DNA from: SIG672 sp045580325
Lineage (GTDB): Bacteria; Bacillota; Clostridia; Oscillospirales; CAG-272
Direction: 5' to 3'
Length of the DNA stretch: 64,000 nucleotides
NCBI GenBank assembly: GCA_045580325.1
Contig: JAZNNR010000032.1
Coordinates: 62,001 to 126,000 of the forward strand
Made by a program: the position numbers and the translations under genes. Each line of letters starts with the position of its first letter. Position 1 is the stretch's first letter. Shown here piece by piece: positions 40,711 to 50,322 of this stretch. The notes under the pieces are model-generated. The model had not been told where the DNA came from. It worked only from the letters and a program-made list of their open reading frames with translations, and ran no database searches.

Positions 40711-41439
40711 TTATTTAAGTCTGAGGACTGCGGCGCGATCGTTTGAGCCGTAGTCCTTTGTTATTTCACAGCTGAAATTATATTCTTTTGCAAGATCCTT
40801 GATCTGCGACGCTTGGTCGAAGCCGATCTCGAATATAAACGGCGCGTTTTCCGCGAGATTTTTTGAAAATTTTGACACAAAATGCCTGTAAAAGACAAGC
40901 CCGTCATCTCCGCCGTCGAGCGCGATCCTCGGCTCGCGGGCAAGGTCAGGATAATCGGCGATCACGTCGGTGCGTATATAGGGCGGATTTGAAATAATTG
41001 CGCCGAAAAGCCCTTCGCCGAGCGATTTTTCTGCGAGAAGATCGCAGTTTACAAACTCTACTCTGTCCGAAACGCCGATAAGCCTTGCGTTTTCTTTTGC
41101 CGCCTCGAGTGCCTCCTTCGATATGTCGTAGGCTACGGCGCGAAGGTCGGGACGCTCTCCGAGAATTGAGATCGCGATACAGCCGCTACCCGTACAAAGA
41201 TCGGCAAATACCGAATTTTTCGGTATCTCACGCACCGCCTTTTCCACTATGATCTCGGTGTCGGGGCGGGGAATAAGACAGCTACTATTAAGTTTAAAGG
41301 TATATCTCCAAAAATACCACTCGCCTATTATGTAGGCACAAGGCTCACCTGAGTCAAGACGGCTGAGCGCGTCTGAGATCAGCCTTTCGCTGTCCTTTTC
41401 GTCTTTGTAAAAATCCTTTATAATATCTCTGTCATTCAT
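40711..41439 (-). CDS. prmC: Peptide chain release factor N5-glutamine methyltransferase
   Basis: 242-residue SAM-dependent methyltransferase of the GGQ motif of release factors. GEPCAYIIGEWYFWRYTF and LIPRPDTEIIVEKA are the N-terminal PrmC motifs. FADLCTGSGCIAISI is the SAM site (about residue 79), and SNPPYI (about 149) is the catalytic NPPY. The N-terminal helical domain is somewhat shorter than in larger PrmC proteins. It overlaps the upstream SLOG gene by 4 bp. Confidence 0.93.
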   Translation of the reverse strand: MNDRDIIKDFYKDEKDSERLISDALSRLDSGEPCAYIIGEWYFWRYTFKLNSSCLIPRPDTEIIVEKAVREIPKNSVFADLCTGSGCIAISILGERPDLRAVAYDISKEALEAAKENARLIGVSDRVEFVNCDLLAEKSLGEGLFGAIISNPPYIRTDVIADYPDLAREPRIALDGGDDGLVFYRHFVSKFSKNLAENAPFIFEIGFDQASQIKDLAKEYNFSCEITKDYGSNDRAAVLRLK

Positions 41440-41984
41440 ATTTCATTTACCGTGTCGGTGGCAAGGTTTATTATACCGAGCCCTGCCTCCTTGGCGTAGT
41501 TCATAGTATAATATGATCCGCCGCTTTTTTGTGTTACGTAGCAGATACAGTATGCGCTGTTATCCACCATATATCTGTTTCTTCTAGACATACAATCGCG
41601 CGTGTACGTTTCGGAAACCATAATTATCTCGTCCGCCGATTTTGCTATGCTGTTATACATAGTTTTGTTTGCAAATGACCATCTGTCGCTTTGGGTTGGG
41701 CAGGGAACGGCAAGAGTGAGTGATATTTTCACAACATTGCCATCGTCGTCAAAGAGAGTTTCGTTGTCGCGCATATTTATTATGGTAGCAGCGGCGACTG
41801 TGTCAAATCCGAGCGCACCGCCCGTAATGAAATGCCGAACACCTCTTTTTACAAGCGATTTTACGGCAGAGTGTATGCCCTGTGCTGCTCTCTGCTTCTC
41901 TTCGTACAACATAGTTCTGTGGCCTGTGAAGCAGCAGGTGGCAGATCTTTTGTTGTTTGTTTCTTTCTCAAACGTATCGGTCAT
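41436..41984 (-). CDS. SLOG-family (YpsA/DUF1273-like) protein
   Basis: 182 residues with the SLOG Rossmann-like fold: CCFTGHR at the N-terminus, FITGGALGFDTVAA as the nucleotide-loop motif (about residues 55-68), LTLAVPCPTQ, and AYCICYVTQKSGGSYYTMNYA near the end. SLOG proteins bind nucleotide-derived ligands; YpsA relatives are linked to cell division and stress, but no specific role is proven. Coupled by a 4-bp overlap to prmC. The start faces the divergent recG promoter. Confidence 0.85.
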   Translation of the reverse strand: MTDTFEKETNNKRSATCCFTGHRTMLYEEKQRAAQGIHSAVKSLVKRGVRHFITGGALGFDTVAAATIINMRDNETLFDDDGNVVKISLTLAVPCPTQSDRWSFANKTMYNSIAKSADEIIMVSETYTRDCMSRRNRYMVDNSAYCICYVTQKSGGSYYTMNYAKEAGLGIINLATDTVNEI

Positions 41985-42068
41985 TTTTTATACCTACTAA
42001 AAATAGTTTGCATTTTTGATAGTTCCATTCATCTATTATAGCAAATACTTTTCGTTTATTCAAGAGTC

Positions 42069-42097
42069 TTGACAAATATATTATCTTATGTTATTAT
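42069..42097 (+). promoter_or_regulatory. Promoter of recG
   Basis: TTGACA, 17 bp, TATTAT, 47 bp before the recG ATG, with AAAGGAGAG as ribosome binding site. Confidence 0.75.
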
Positions 42098-42143
42098 TTT
42101 TTGTGATTAAGGGCTGTTTTGATAGGGAAAGGAGAGAAAACCA

Positions 42144-44237
42144 ATGGCTGATAAGTCTGTCAAGAAGGATAAAATTATAACTATGTCTTCGCCGATTAGC
42201 GTGCTTTCGGGCGTGGGCGAAAAAAGAGCCGAGCTTTTCGCAAATCTCGGCGTTTTCAGCGTGGGCGATCTTCTCAGATATTTTCCGAGAGCCTATCAGA
42301 ACAGGGGTGATATAAAAACGCTCTGCGAGGCGGCGCTCTCAGGCGAGACCTCTTCGATGATACTTACAGTCGGAAGCGATCCGAAATCGGTTACCGTCAA
42401 GCGCGGAATGAATCTTACAAAATTCACAGCCTTTGACGAAAGCGGAAAATGTCAGATCACATTTTTCAATCAGCCATATGTGAAACAGCTTTTCCATCAG
42501 GGTGAAATATACCGTTTTTACGGGAAAGTAGTGCGCTCTAAAAGCTCGTGGACTATGTCCTCGCCCGACTTTGAGCCGACCGCGATAGCGCGCTCACTCC
42601 CTGATTTTTATGCAGTTTATAGCCTTACTGCCGGACTTTCTCAGAAGATTATAAGAAATACGGTATCGCTCGCGCTTGCAAGCGCGGTTATAGACGACGA
42701 GCCGATCCCCGAATATATAAGACGCGAAAATTCGCTGATAAGCTTTGCCGAGGCGGCAGGCATTATACACAATCCGCAAAACCTCAAAAGGCTTGACGAG
42801 GCAAGACGCTATTTCATCTTTGAGGAGCTTTTCGAGTTTGCGCTTAAAATAACAAGAGATGCAAAGGCGCGCGAGGGAATAAGGGGCGTATCGCTTACTA
42901 TCAGCGACTCTGATAAGAGAGATTTCGTAAAAGCGCTTCCTTTTACGCTCACCGAGGCGCAGGCAAGGGTAATAAGAGAGATATACGCGGATATGTCCTC
43001 GGGACAGGCTATGAGCAGACTCGTTTCGGGCGACGTCGGAAGCGGAAAGACCGTTTGCGCGGCGGCGGCACTCTACCTTGCAGCAAAAACAGGCCATCAG
43101 GGCGCGTTTATGGCGCCTACCGAGATACTTGCGACGCAGCATTTCCGCGATCTTACCGAGCTTTTTAAGAATTTGGGAGTAAAATGTACGCTCCTTGTCG
43201 GAAGTATGAAAAAATCGGACAAAAACAAGGCTCTTGCCGAAATTGCGTCGGGTGAAAGCGATATCGTCATCGGAACTCACGCACTTCTTTCGGAAAACGT
43301 CAAATTTGCAGACCTTGTACTCGCAGTTACCGATGAACAGCACCGTTTTGGCGTAAATCAAAGAGAAATACTTGCCTCAAAGGGCAAAAATATACACGTT
43401 CTCGTAATGAGTGCGACACCTATCCCGCGCACGCTTGCGATGTCGATGTACGGCGACCTCGATCATTCTGCGGTCGATATGCTCCCGCCTGGAAGACAAA
43501 AGGTATCGACCTTCCTCGTTGACGAAGGATACAGAGAAAGACTTAACGGCTTTATTTATAAACAGGCGCGCGAAGGACATCAGGTATATATCGTTTGCCC
43601 GTCGATAGAGGGTAGCGCTTACGATATCAAGGACGGCGAAACCGACGTGAGCGGACTCGTTGACTTCTTCGGAAATAAGATAGAAAACTCTTCGACGAGG
43701 CTTAAAAACGCGGTAGAATACGCAGAAAAGCTCGCAAGAGAGCTTCCCGATGTAAAGGTCGGTTGTCTGCACGGTAAGATGCCGACGAGCGAAAAAGACG
43801 CCGTTATGGCAGACTTTGTTGCGGGCAAAATAAAGGTGCTCGTTTCGACGACTGTAATAGAGGTCGGAGTGAACGTGCCGAGCGCGACACTTATGGTTAT
43901 AGAAAATGCCGAAAGATTCGGACTTTCGCAGCTTCATCAGCTCAGGGGCAGAGTCGGAAGAGGCAAGGATAAGTCGTGGTGCATACTCGTTGGCGACAAT
44001 CTGAGTGAGCACTCGAAAAAGCGCCTTGATTCGCTGTGCGAAACGACCGATGGCTACCGCATAGCAGAGGCAGACCTTGCGATACGCGGACCGGGAGATT
44101 TTCTTTCCTCGTCGGGCAGAGATCTCCGTCAGCACGGAGCACTCTCCTTCCGTATGGCCGATCTTTGCGACGATATTGATCTGCTTTATAAGGCTTTTGA
44201 CGCGGCACGGAGTTTTTTACGGGGTTCTACCCCGTAA
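42144..44237 (+). CDS. recG: ATP-dependent DNA helicase RecG
   Basis: 697-residue branch-migration helicase that regresses stalled forks and processes Holliday junctions. N-terminal wedge OB domain (about 15-170, LSGVGEKRAELFANLGV), Walker A GDVGSGKT (about 295), DEQH box VTDEQHRFG (about 396), SATPIPRT (about 423), and C-terminal QLHQLRGRVGRG (about 599) complete the superfamily 2 set. The end of the gene (CGGGGTTCTACCCCG) is a palindrome of repeat copy 8, so the C-terminus may be repeat-derived. Confidence 0.97.
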   Translation: MADKSVKKDKIITMSSPISVLSGVGEKRAELFANLGVFSVGDLLRYFPRAYQNRGDIKTLCEAALSGETSSMILTVGSDPKSVTVKRGMNLTKFTAFDESGKCQITFFNQPYVKQLFHQGEIYRFYGKVVRSKSSWTMSSPDFEPTAIARSLPDFYAVYSLTAGLSQKIIRNTVSLALASAVIDDEPIPEYIRRENSLISFAEAAGIIHNPQNLKRLDEARRYFIFEELFEFALKITRDAKAREGIRGVSLTISDSDKRDFVKALPFTLTEAQARVIREIYADMSSGQAMSRLVSGDVGSGKTVCAAAALYLAAKTGHQGAFMAPTEILATQHFRDLTELFKNLGVKCTLLVGSMKKSDKNKALAEIASGESDIVIGTHALLSENVKFADLVLAVTDEQHRFGVNQREILASKGKNIHVLVMSATPIPRTLAMSMYGDLDHSAVDMLPPGRQKVSTFLVDEGYRERLNGFIYKQAREGHQVYIVCPSIEGSAYDIKDGETDVSGLVDFFGNKIENSSTRLKNAVEYAEKLARELPDVKVGCLHGKMPTSEKDAVMADFVAGKIKVLVSTTVIEVGVNVPSATLMVIENAERFGLSQLHQLRGRVGRGKDKSWCILVGDNLSEHSKKRLDSLCETTDGYRIAEADLAIRGPGDFLSSSGRDLRQHGALSFRMADLCDDIDLLYKAFDAARSFLRGSTP

Positions 44238-44458
44238 CCCCGCTTAGAAACTTTTTGAAAAAAAGTTTCTAAGAACTTCAAAAACTTTTCTAAAAGGGAA
44301 AAGTATGACTTTTTCAGAAAAGTTTTGCTCGAGCTTTTTCAAAAGCACGCAGGGTTTCTTAAGGGACGGAGTCCCTTGAGTCGCGCGTGCCTCAATGCGC
44401 GAAACTTCTTTATGGATTGTTTCTTAAATTCCTCAAAAACATTTCTGAAATTCAAGGG
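44238..44458. repeat. Palindromic intergenic element, copy 8 (after recG)
   Basis: TTAGAAACTTTTT stem, AAAACTTTTCTAAAAGGG, a GGGACGGAGTCCC palindrome and the CTCAATGCGCGAAA tag shared with copy 1 at about 2720-2735. No gene is seen between recG and xpt (44238-44687) other than the terminator and promoter listed. Confidence 0.7.
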
Positions 44459-44490
44459 CGCATCGGTGAGATTTCACTGGTGCGTTTTTT
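44459..44490 (+). terminator. Terminator of recG
   Basis: An 11-bp stem CGCATCGGTGA with TCACTGGTGCG (two G-U pairs) and loop GATT, followed by six T residues. Confidence 0.85.
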
Positions 44491-44626
44491 GCGGTACAAA
44501 ATCCTATTTTTGGTGTCAAACATATTCCTGATATTACAAAATAACCTATTAAAAATTCTTTTTCGCCCTTTTGATGTGTAAATTGCTGTTTTTGTAGAAA
44601 AAGGTTCAGAAATTTTGAAAAATGCC

Positions 44627-44655
44627 TTGATTTTTTCGACATTATCTTGTATAAT
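44627..44655 (+). promoter_or_regulatory. Promoter of xpt
   Basis: TTGATT, 17 bp, TATAAT, 32 bp before the TTG start. The leader is too short for a purine riboswitch. Confidence 0.75.
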
Positions 44656-44687
44656 GGGTATATATTTTGAAGGATGGGTGAGTTTTT

Positions 44688-45260
44688 TTGGAACTTCTTG
44701 AAAAAAGAATTCTTGCCGAAGGCAGAACAGCTCCCGGCGACATTTTGAGTGTTGATAACTTTGTAAATCATCTCATAGACGTTGAGTTTATAAATGAATG
44801 CGGCAAAGAGTTTTTCCGTCTTTTCGGCGACTGCAACGTTACTAAAATACTTACCATAGAGGCGTCCGGTATCGGAATCGCCTGTCTTACTGCGCTCGGA
44901 TTCGGAGTGCCGGTTCTTTTTGCCAAAAAAGCGAAATCGGCTAATGTTACCGGGCGTGTTTATTCTTCTAAGGTACATTCCTATACTCACGGTAACGACA
45001 GTAACGTTTTCGTGTCGCAGGATTATCTTCTTCCCACCGACAGAGTTCTCGTAATAGACGATTTTCTTGCAAAGGGAAGCGCGCTTGAAGGACTTATCGA
45101 TATTGTTAAGCAGTCGGGCGCGACACTTGTCGGCGCAGGTGTTCTTATCGAAAAGGAATATCAGGGCGGCGGAAATATAATAAGAGAGCGCGGCATAAGA
45201 GTCGAATCTCTTGCAAAGATCGCATCGCTCGACGAAAATGGCATCACTTTTTGCTCCTGA
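44688..45260 (+). CDS. xpt: Xanthine phosphoribosyltransferase
   Basis: 190-residue purine salvage enzyme joining xanthine (or guanine) to PRPP. MELLEKRILAEGRTAPGDILSVDNFVNHLID is the Xpt start. VLVIDDFLAKGSALEGLI is the PRPP signature (about 121-138), and TIEASGIGIACLTA and KKAKSANVTGRVYSSKVHSYTHG are specific to the family. The start is TTG at 44688, with an AAGGATGGGTGAG purine-rich stretch upstream. It is followed 72 bp later by a nucleoside-type importer, making a salvage unit likely. Confidence 0.94.
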   Translation: MELLEKRILAEGRTAPGDILSVDNFVNHLIDVEFINECGKEFFRLFGDCNVTKILTIEASGIGIACLTALGFGVPVLFAKKAKSANVTGRVYSSKVHSYTHGNDSNVFVSQDYLLPTDRVLVIDDFLAKGSALEGLIDIVKQSGATLVGAGVLIEKEYQGGGNIIRERGIRVESLAKIASLDENGITFCS

Positions 45261-45332
45261 GTGCCGTTTGAAACGAAATTAACGGAGAGATCCGCTGATT
45301 TATAAAAATTTTATTATTGGAGGAACAGAAAA

Positions 45333-46538
45333 ATGTTCAAGAAAGCTTTGTCTATTGTTCTCGCAGCAGTTATGGTCCTTTCGCTCGGACTTGCATTCAC
45401 ATCCTGCTCTGAAAGCGAAGACGAATTCAAACTCGGTGTAATTCTTCTTCACGATGAATTCTCCACCTACGACCTCAACTTTATGAACGGTATCGATGCC
45501 GCTGCAAAAGCTCTCGGTCTTAAGGAAACTCAGGTTATCTACAAGAAGGGTATTCCTGAATCCAACGCTTGCTACGAAGCAGCTTGCGACCTCGTTGACG
45601 AGGGATGCGACGTTATTTTCGCTGACTCTTTCGGCCACGAAGATTTCCTTATCAAGGCAGCTAAGGAATTCAAGGACGTTCAGTTCTGCCACGCAACAGG
45701 TACTAAGGCTCACACAGAAGGCCTTGACAACTTCCACAACGCATTCGCATCTATCTACGAAGGCAGATTCCTCGCAGGTGTTGCTGCTGGTATGAAGCTC
45801 AACGAGCTCATCGCTAACGGCACAATTCCCGAAGGCACAACTCCTAAGATGGGTTACGTTGGTGCGTTCACATACGCAGAAGTTATTTCCGGTTATACAT
45901 CCTTCTACCTCGGCGCAAAGTCTGTTTGCCCCGACGTAATTATGGACGTTCAGTTCACAGGCTCTTGGTATGACGAAACAGCTGAAAAGAACACAGCTCT
46001 CGCTCTTATCAACAGCGGATGCCACCTCATCAGCCAGCACGCTGACTCTATGGGTGCTCCCACAGTTTGCGAAGAAAAGGGTATTCCCAACGTTTCCTAC
46101 AACGGAAGCACAGTTTCTACTTGCCCCAACACATTCATCGTTTCTTCCAGAATCGACTGGGCTCCTTATATCAAGTATATCTGCGAGCAGACAATGAACG
46201 GTAAGAAGATCGACGTTGACTGGACAGGTACTATCTCTACAGGCTCTGTTGTACTTACAGACGTTAACACAAAGGGCGCAGCTCCCGGAACAGCTGAAAA
46301 GCTTGCTGATGTTAAGGCTAAGCTTCTCGACGGTACTCTCCATGTATTCGACACAGACACATTCACAGTAGGCGGCAACAAGCTCGATTCCTACAAGGCT
46401 GACGTTGATACAGATAAGGACTACACACCCGATACAGAAGTTATCAAGGACGGCTACTTCCACGAATCCGAATTCCGTAGCGCTCCTTACTTCGATCTCA
46501 GAATCGACGGAATTACACTCGTAAACGAAAAGTACTAA
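45333..46538 (+). CDS. BMP-family lipoprotein, substrate-binding protein of a nucleoside ABC importer
   Basis: 401 residues. Signal peptide and lipobox LGLAFTSC (Cys24) anchor it to the outer leaflet. The body is a periplasmic-binding fold of the BMP/PnrA family (LGVILLHDEFSTYDLNFMNGIDAAAKALG, GCDVIFADSFGHEDF, AYKFPD-like FCHATGTKAH). Homologues bind purine nucleosides. The coding sequence looks highly codon-adapted, as for an abundant binding protein. A GC-rich hairpin (46566-46594) separates it from the ATPase gene, probably reducing downstream expression. Confidence 0.93.
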   Translation: MFKKALSIVLAAVMVLSLGLAFTSCSESEDEFKLGVILLHDEFSTYDLNFMNGIDAAAKALGLKETQVIYKKGIPESNACYEAACDLVDEGCDVIFADSFGHEDFLIKAAKEFKDVQFCHATGTKAHTEGLDNFHNAFASIYEGRFLAGVAAGMKLNELIANGTIPEGTTPKMGYVGAFTYAEVISGYTSFYLGAKSVCPDVIMDVQFTGSWYDETAEKNTALALINSGCHLISQHADSMGAPTVCEEKGIPNVSYNGSTVSTCPNTFIVSSRIDWAPYIKYICEQTMNGKKIDVDWTGTISTGSVVLTDVNTKGAAPGTAEKLADVKAKLLDGTLHVFDTDTFTVGGNKLDSYKADVDTDKDYTPDTEVIKDGYFHESEFRSAPYFDLRIDGITLVNEKY

Positions 46539-46565
46539 TATAGTAAAGCTATATAAATTCTACGC

Positions 46566-46600
46566 TTTTGGGCGGAGCATCGCTCCGCCCAAAATGACTT
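46566..46600 (+). terminator. Intra-operon hairpin after the binding protein gene
   Basis: A 12-bp stem TTTGGGCGGAGC with its complement, loop ATC, followed by AATGACTTTTT. It is probably a partial terminator or mRNA-stabilising end that sets a high ratio of binding protein to transporter. Confidence 0.7.
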
Positions 46601-46643
46601 TTTCGGGTAAGATTCCCGAAAATAAAAAATCGGAGGAAACGCG

Positions 46644-48224
46644 GTGAAAACACAGCTCGCACTTGAACTGCATAAGGTTACCAAAACCTTTGGAAGCGTC
46701 GTTGCAAACAAGGACGTAGATCTTTCCCTTAGAAAAGGCGAAATTTTGGCTCTGCTCGGTGAAAACGGAAGCGGAAAAACGACACTTATGAATATGATCT
46801 CGGGTATATACTATCCGGACGAGGGAGAAATACGTGTAAACGGAGAAGTGGCGCACATCAGATCTCCCAAGGATGCGTTTGATTACGGCATCGGAATGAT
46901 ACATCAGCACTTCAAGCTCGTCGATGTTTTCTCTGCAAGTGAAAATATCATACTCGGTATGAAGGACAGCGGAAGATATAAGCTTTCCGAGGTTCACAAA
47001 AAGGTTTCGGAGATAACCGAGCTTTACGGATTCCATCTTGATCCTAAAAAGAAGATACACGAAATGGCGGTTTCTGAAAAGCAGACCGTTGAAATAATAA
47101 AGGTGCTCTACCGCGGAGCAGATATACTTATTCTTGACGAGCCGACAGCAGTTCTTGCTCCTCAGGAAACAGAAAGACTCTTCAGCGTTCTCAGACGCAT
47201 GAGAGATAGCGGAAAATCTATCATTATTATCACCCACAAGATGAACGAGGTGCTCTCTATTTCGGATAGAGTTGCAGTTCTCAGAAAGGGTGAGCATATC
47301 GCTACGGTAAATACAGCCGAAACAAACGAGGCAGAGCTTACCGAAATGATGATAGGTAAAAAAGTAACTTTGAATATAAAACGCTCAGAGCCGCAGAACA
47401 CCTGCGACCGCCTTTGCGTTTCACATATAAACAGCACAAATGCCGACGGCATTAAGGTTCTTGATGATATTTCCTTTACCGCGCGTGCAGGAGAGATACT
47501 CGGTATTGCGGGTATCGCGGGAAGCGGACAGAGAGAGCTTCTCGAATCTATCGCAGGACTTTACCATCTTGACAGCGGCGAGGTCGTTTATCACGATCCG
47601 ACGACAGGAAATGAAGAAAATCTCCGCGATAAAAATCCCCTTCAGATAAGAGATCTCGGTGTACGTCTTTCCTTTGTTCCTGAGGACAGACTCGGAATGG
47701 GACTTGTAGGTAATATGGACATCACCGATAATATGATGCTCCGTAGCTACGGAAAGGGACACTCGGCGTTCGTTGACAGAAAGAAGCCGAGAGATCTTGC
47801 AAAGCGTATAATAGAGGATCTCGAGGTCGTTACCCCCGGTGTTGATACACCTGTAAGACGTCTTTCGGGCGGAAACGTACAGAAGGTACTTGTAGGACGT
47901 GAAATATCGACCGCACCGACAGTTCTTATGGCGGCATACCCCGTAAGAGGACTTGATATTAACTCGTCTTATACTATATACAATCTTCTTAATAAGCAAA
48001 AAGAAAACGGCGTTGCGGTAATATTCGTCGGCGAAGACCTTGACGTTCTTATCGAGCTTTGCGACAGAATTATCGTTATGAACTCGGGTAAGATCACGGG
48101 TGAGGTCGACGGAAGACTCGCAAAGCGCGAGGAGATCGGTATAATGATGACTAAGGATACATCGGTTTCCGAAGACAAAAATACCGAAATAAATAAGGAT
48201 ATGGAGGAAAAGGGCAATGAATAA
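46644..48224 (+). CDS. Nucleoside ABC importer ATP-binding protein (two fused ATPase domains)
   Basis: 526 residues from GTG 46644 with CGGAGGAAA upstream. The first ATPase domain has LLGENGSGKTTLMN (Walker A, about 38), and LILDEPTAVLAP (Walker B); its signature motif is degenerate (AVSEKQTVEI, no Gly). The second has a weak P-loop (GIAGIAGSGQREL), a good signature LSGGNVQKVLVG, and AAYPVRGLD in place of the DE pair, as usual in this family. It powers uptake with the two permeases. Overlaps the next gene by 8 bp. Confidence 0.94.
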   Translation: MKTQLALELHKVTKTFGSVVANKDVDLSLRKGEILALLGENGSGKTTLMNMISGIYYPDEGEIRVNGEVAHIRSPKDAFDYGIGMIHQHFKLVDVFSASENIILGMKDSGRYKLSEVHKKVSEITELYGFHLDPKKKIHEMAVSEKQTVEIIKVLYRGADILILDEPTAVLAPQETERLFSVLRRMRDSGKSIIIITHKMNEVLSISDRVAVLRKGEHIATVNTAETNEAELTEMMIGKKVTLNIKRSEPQNTCDRLCVSHINSTNADGIKVLDDISFTARAGEILGIAGIAGSGQRELLESIAGLYHLDSGEVVYHDPTTGNEENLRDKNPLQIRDLGVRLSFVPEDRLGMGLVGNMDITDNMMLRSYGKGHSAFVDRKKPRDLAKRIIEDLEVVTPGVDTPVRRLSGGNVQKVLVGREISTAPTVLMAAYPVRGLDINSSYTIYNLLNKQKENGVAVIFVGEDLDVLIELCDRIIVMNSGKITGEVDGRLAKREEIGIMMTKDTSVSEDKNTEINKDMEEKGNE

Positions 48225-49305
48225 AGCAGAAAAACATATAAAAGAGCCTTTTATGCGTGTTATTAAGCGCGACTCTATATCGTGGCAAAAGTCAATTTTA
48301 GTTCGTGTTCTTGCGATAATCGGAGCTCTGCTTTTCAGCGGAATAATATGCTATCTTTTGATCGGCGCAAATCCTCTGAAGCTGTATATCACCCTCTTTG
48401 AAGGTGCTTTCGGAACAAAAAGAAGAATATGGAAGCTTGCCAAGGACCTCGCGCTCCTACTGTGTATCTCACTTGCGGTAACCCCCGCGTTTAAAATGCG
48501 ATTTTGGAATATCGGCGCAGAGGGACAGACACTCATCGGCTGTCTTGCAAGCGTTGCTTGTGCATATTATTTCGGAAAAGATATTCCTAACGGACTGCTT
48601 TTGATAATTATGTTTGTGGCGGCACTCGTTGCAAGTGCGCTTTGGGCTCTTATCCCCGCAATATTCAAGGCAAAGTGGAATACAAACGAAACGCTTTTTA
48701 CTCTTATGATGAACTACGTTGCGATAAATCTCGTCGCATATTATCTTCTCAAGTGGACACCAAGCGGTTCAAGTACGCTCGGTATGCTCGATGAGGGACA
48801 TCTTCCCAAGCTTATGGATAACGAATATCTTCTGCTTATAATCGTTGTCGCACTGCTTACCGTTGCCATGTATATCTACCTTAAATACAGTAAGCACGGC
48901 TATGAGATAGCGGTTGTCGGAGAAAGTGAAAATACCGCGAAATATATCGGTATCAACGTAAAAAAGGTAATTATCAGAACTATGATAGTTTCGGGCGCTC
49001 TTTGCGGACTTGCAGGATTTCTGATAGTCGGCGCGCTTGACCACTCGGTTACAACGGCGAGTGCGGGCGGACTCGGATTTACCGCTATTATGGTTTCCTG
49101 GCTCGGAAAATTCAATCCCTTTACGATGATACTTACATCTCTCCTCGTAGTATTCCTCGAAAATGGCGCAGACAGAATAGTAACGGTGTTCAATATCAAC
49201 GATGCTTTCCCGAGTATCGTTACGGGAGTCGTGCTCTTCTTCATTATAGGCTGTGAATTCTTCATCAACTACAAGATAATATTCCGTAAAAAGGAGGCTA
49301 AATAA
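48217..49305 (+). CDS. Nucleoside ABC importer permease 1
   Basis: 362-residue membrane protein with about nine hydrophobic helices. FWNIGAEGQTLIGCLASVA and AKWNTNETLFTLMMNYVAINL are the BPD_transp_2-type motifs of nucleoside permeases (NupP/YufP-like), and GVNxxxxK-like YIGINVKKVIIRTMIVSGALCGLAGF is the conserved cytoplasmic loop. The N-terminal amphipathic part (FMRVIKRDSISWQKS) is typical. It overlaps the ATPase gene, and its end overlaps the next start by one base. Confidence 0.93.
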   Translation: MNKAEKHIKEPFMRVIKRDSISWQKSILVRVLAIIGALLFSGIICYLLIGANPLKLYITLFEGAFGTKRRIWKLAKDLALLLCISLAVTPAFKMRFWNIGAEGQTLIGCLASVACAYYFGKDIPNGLLLIIMFVAALVASALWALIPAIFKAKWNTNETLFTLMMNYVAINLVAYYLLKWTPSGSSTLGMLDEGHLPKLMDNEYLLLIIVVALLTVAMYIYLKYSKHGYEIAVVGESENTAKYIGINVKKVIIRTMIVSGALCGLAGFLIVGALDHSVTTASAGGLGFTAIMVSWLGKFNPFTMILTSLLVVFLENGADRIVTVFNINDAFPSIVTGVVLFFIIGCEFFINYKIIFRKKEAK

Positions 49306-50270
49306 TGATTATTTTAGAATATCTGCTTAGTGCAATTGCACTTGGAATGACCTTCCTTTACGGCTCGACAGGTGAGATAATCACCGAAAAAGCGGGACAC
49401 CTTAACCTCGGTATCCCCGGAATTATGTGTGTCGGTGCAGCAAGCGGCTGTCTTGCCCTTCACCATATGGTAATGGCAAACATAACAAACGGATTTTTGC
49501 TCGTGCTTGTCGGAATTCTTGCGGCTTTTATAGGCGCATCTCTTATGGGACTTATATACAGCTTCCTTGCGGTAACCCTTCACGCAAACCAGAACGTTAC
49601 CGGACTTGCTCTTACGACCTTCGGCGTGGGCGTTATGAAGTTCATAATATTCGGACTGCGAGTTGGCAACGATGTGCCTTATCTCAAAGCACTCAGCGCC
49701 TTCCGTTTCCCCTTTGCATCTCAGGACAACGCACTGAAATACTGCGGAGTTATGGTATTTTTGGCAATTATAATCGCACTTCTCACATCGTGGGTGCTCT
49801 TCGGCACAAAGGTTGGACTCAATCTTCGTGCGGTGGGTGAAAACCCCGCCACCGCAGACGCGGTCGGTATAAACGTTACGGCGTACAAATACCTTGCAAC
49901 CTGCATAGGAAGCGGAATTGCGGGTCTTGGCGGACTTTGCTACGTAATGGACTACGCAGGCTCACAGGAAGCTTACCTCAGCGTAGAAGCTCTCGGCTGG
50001 CTTGCAATCGCGCTTGTAATATTCGCCCTCTGGCGTCCGCATATCAGTATATTCGGCTCGGTGGTTTTCGGAGCGCTCTTTATCGCGGGTGCGTTCATTC
50101 CGACTATCATACCTCTGCCTTTCCTGCAGAAGATGCAGACAGTACCTCTTCTCAAAATGCTTCCTTACGTTGTTACGATAATCGTGCTTATAGTTACGAG
50201 TATTCGTGATAAAAAGGAAAATCAGCCGCCTGCGGCTCTCGGTCTTTCCTATTTCAGAGAAGAAAGATAA
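49305..50270 (+). CDS. Nucleoside ABC importer permease 2
   Basis: 321-residue polytopic permease, partner of permease 1. GSTGEIITEKAGHLNLGIPGIMCVGAASG and NQNVTGLALTTFGVG are the hallmarks of the second permease of BMP-type importers. GLNLRAVGENPATADAVGINVTAYKYLATCIGSGIAGLGG is the ATPase-coupling loop. It is the last gene of the importer operon, followed immediately by a strong terminator. Confidence 0.93.
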   Translation: MIILEYLLSAIALGMTFLYGSTGEIITEKAGHLNLGIPGIMCVGAASGCLALHHMVMANITNGFLLVLVGILAAFIGASLMGLIYSFLAVTLHANQNVTGLALTTFGVGVMKFIIFGLRVGNDVPYLKALSAFRFPFASQDNALKYCGVMVFLAIIIALLTSWVLFGTKVGLNLRAVGENPATADAVGINVTAYKYLATCIGSGIAGLGGLCYVMDYAGSQEAYLSVEALGWLAIALVIFALWRPHISIFGSVVFGALFIAGAFIPTIIPLPFLQKMQTVPLLKMLPYVVTIIVLIVTSIRDKKENQPPAALGLSYFREER

Positions 50271-50280
50271 ACAAAAAATA

Positions 50281-50312
50281 CGGCGTGATACGAAAGTATC
50301 ACGCCGATTTTA
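50281..50312 (+). terminator. Terminator of the nucleoside importer operon
   Basis: An 11-bp stem CGGCGTGATAC with its complement and a GAAA tetraloop, then ATTTTATC. It lies between convergent genes. Confidence 0.9.
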
Positions 50313-50322
50313 TCATATTTTT

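Noticed and set aside
44627..44687. Purine riboswitch upstream of xpt
   Set aside because: The promoter lies only about 30 bp before the start codon, leaving no space for the aptamer.
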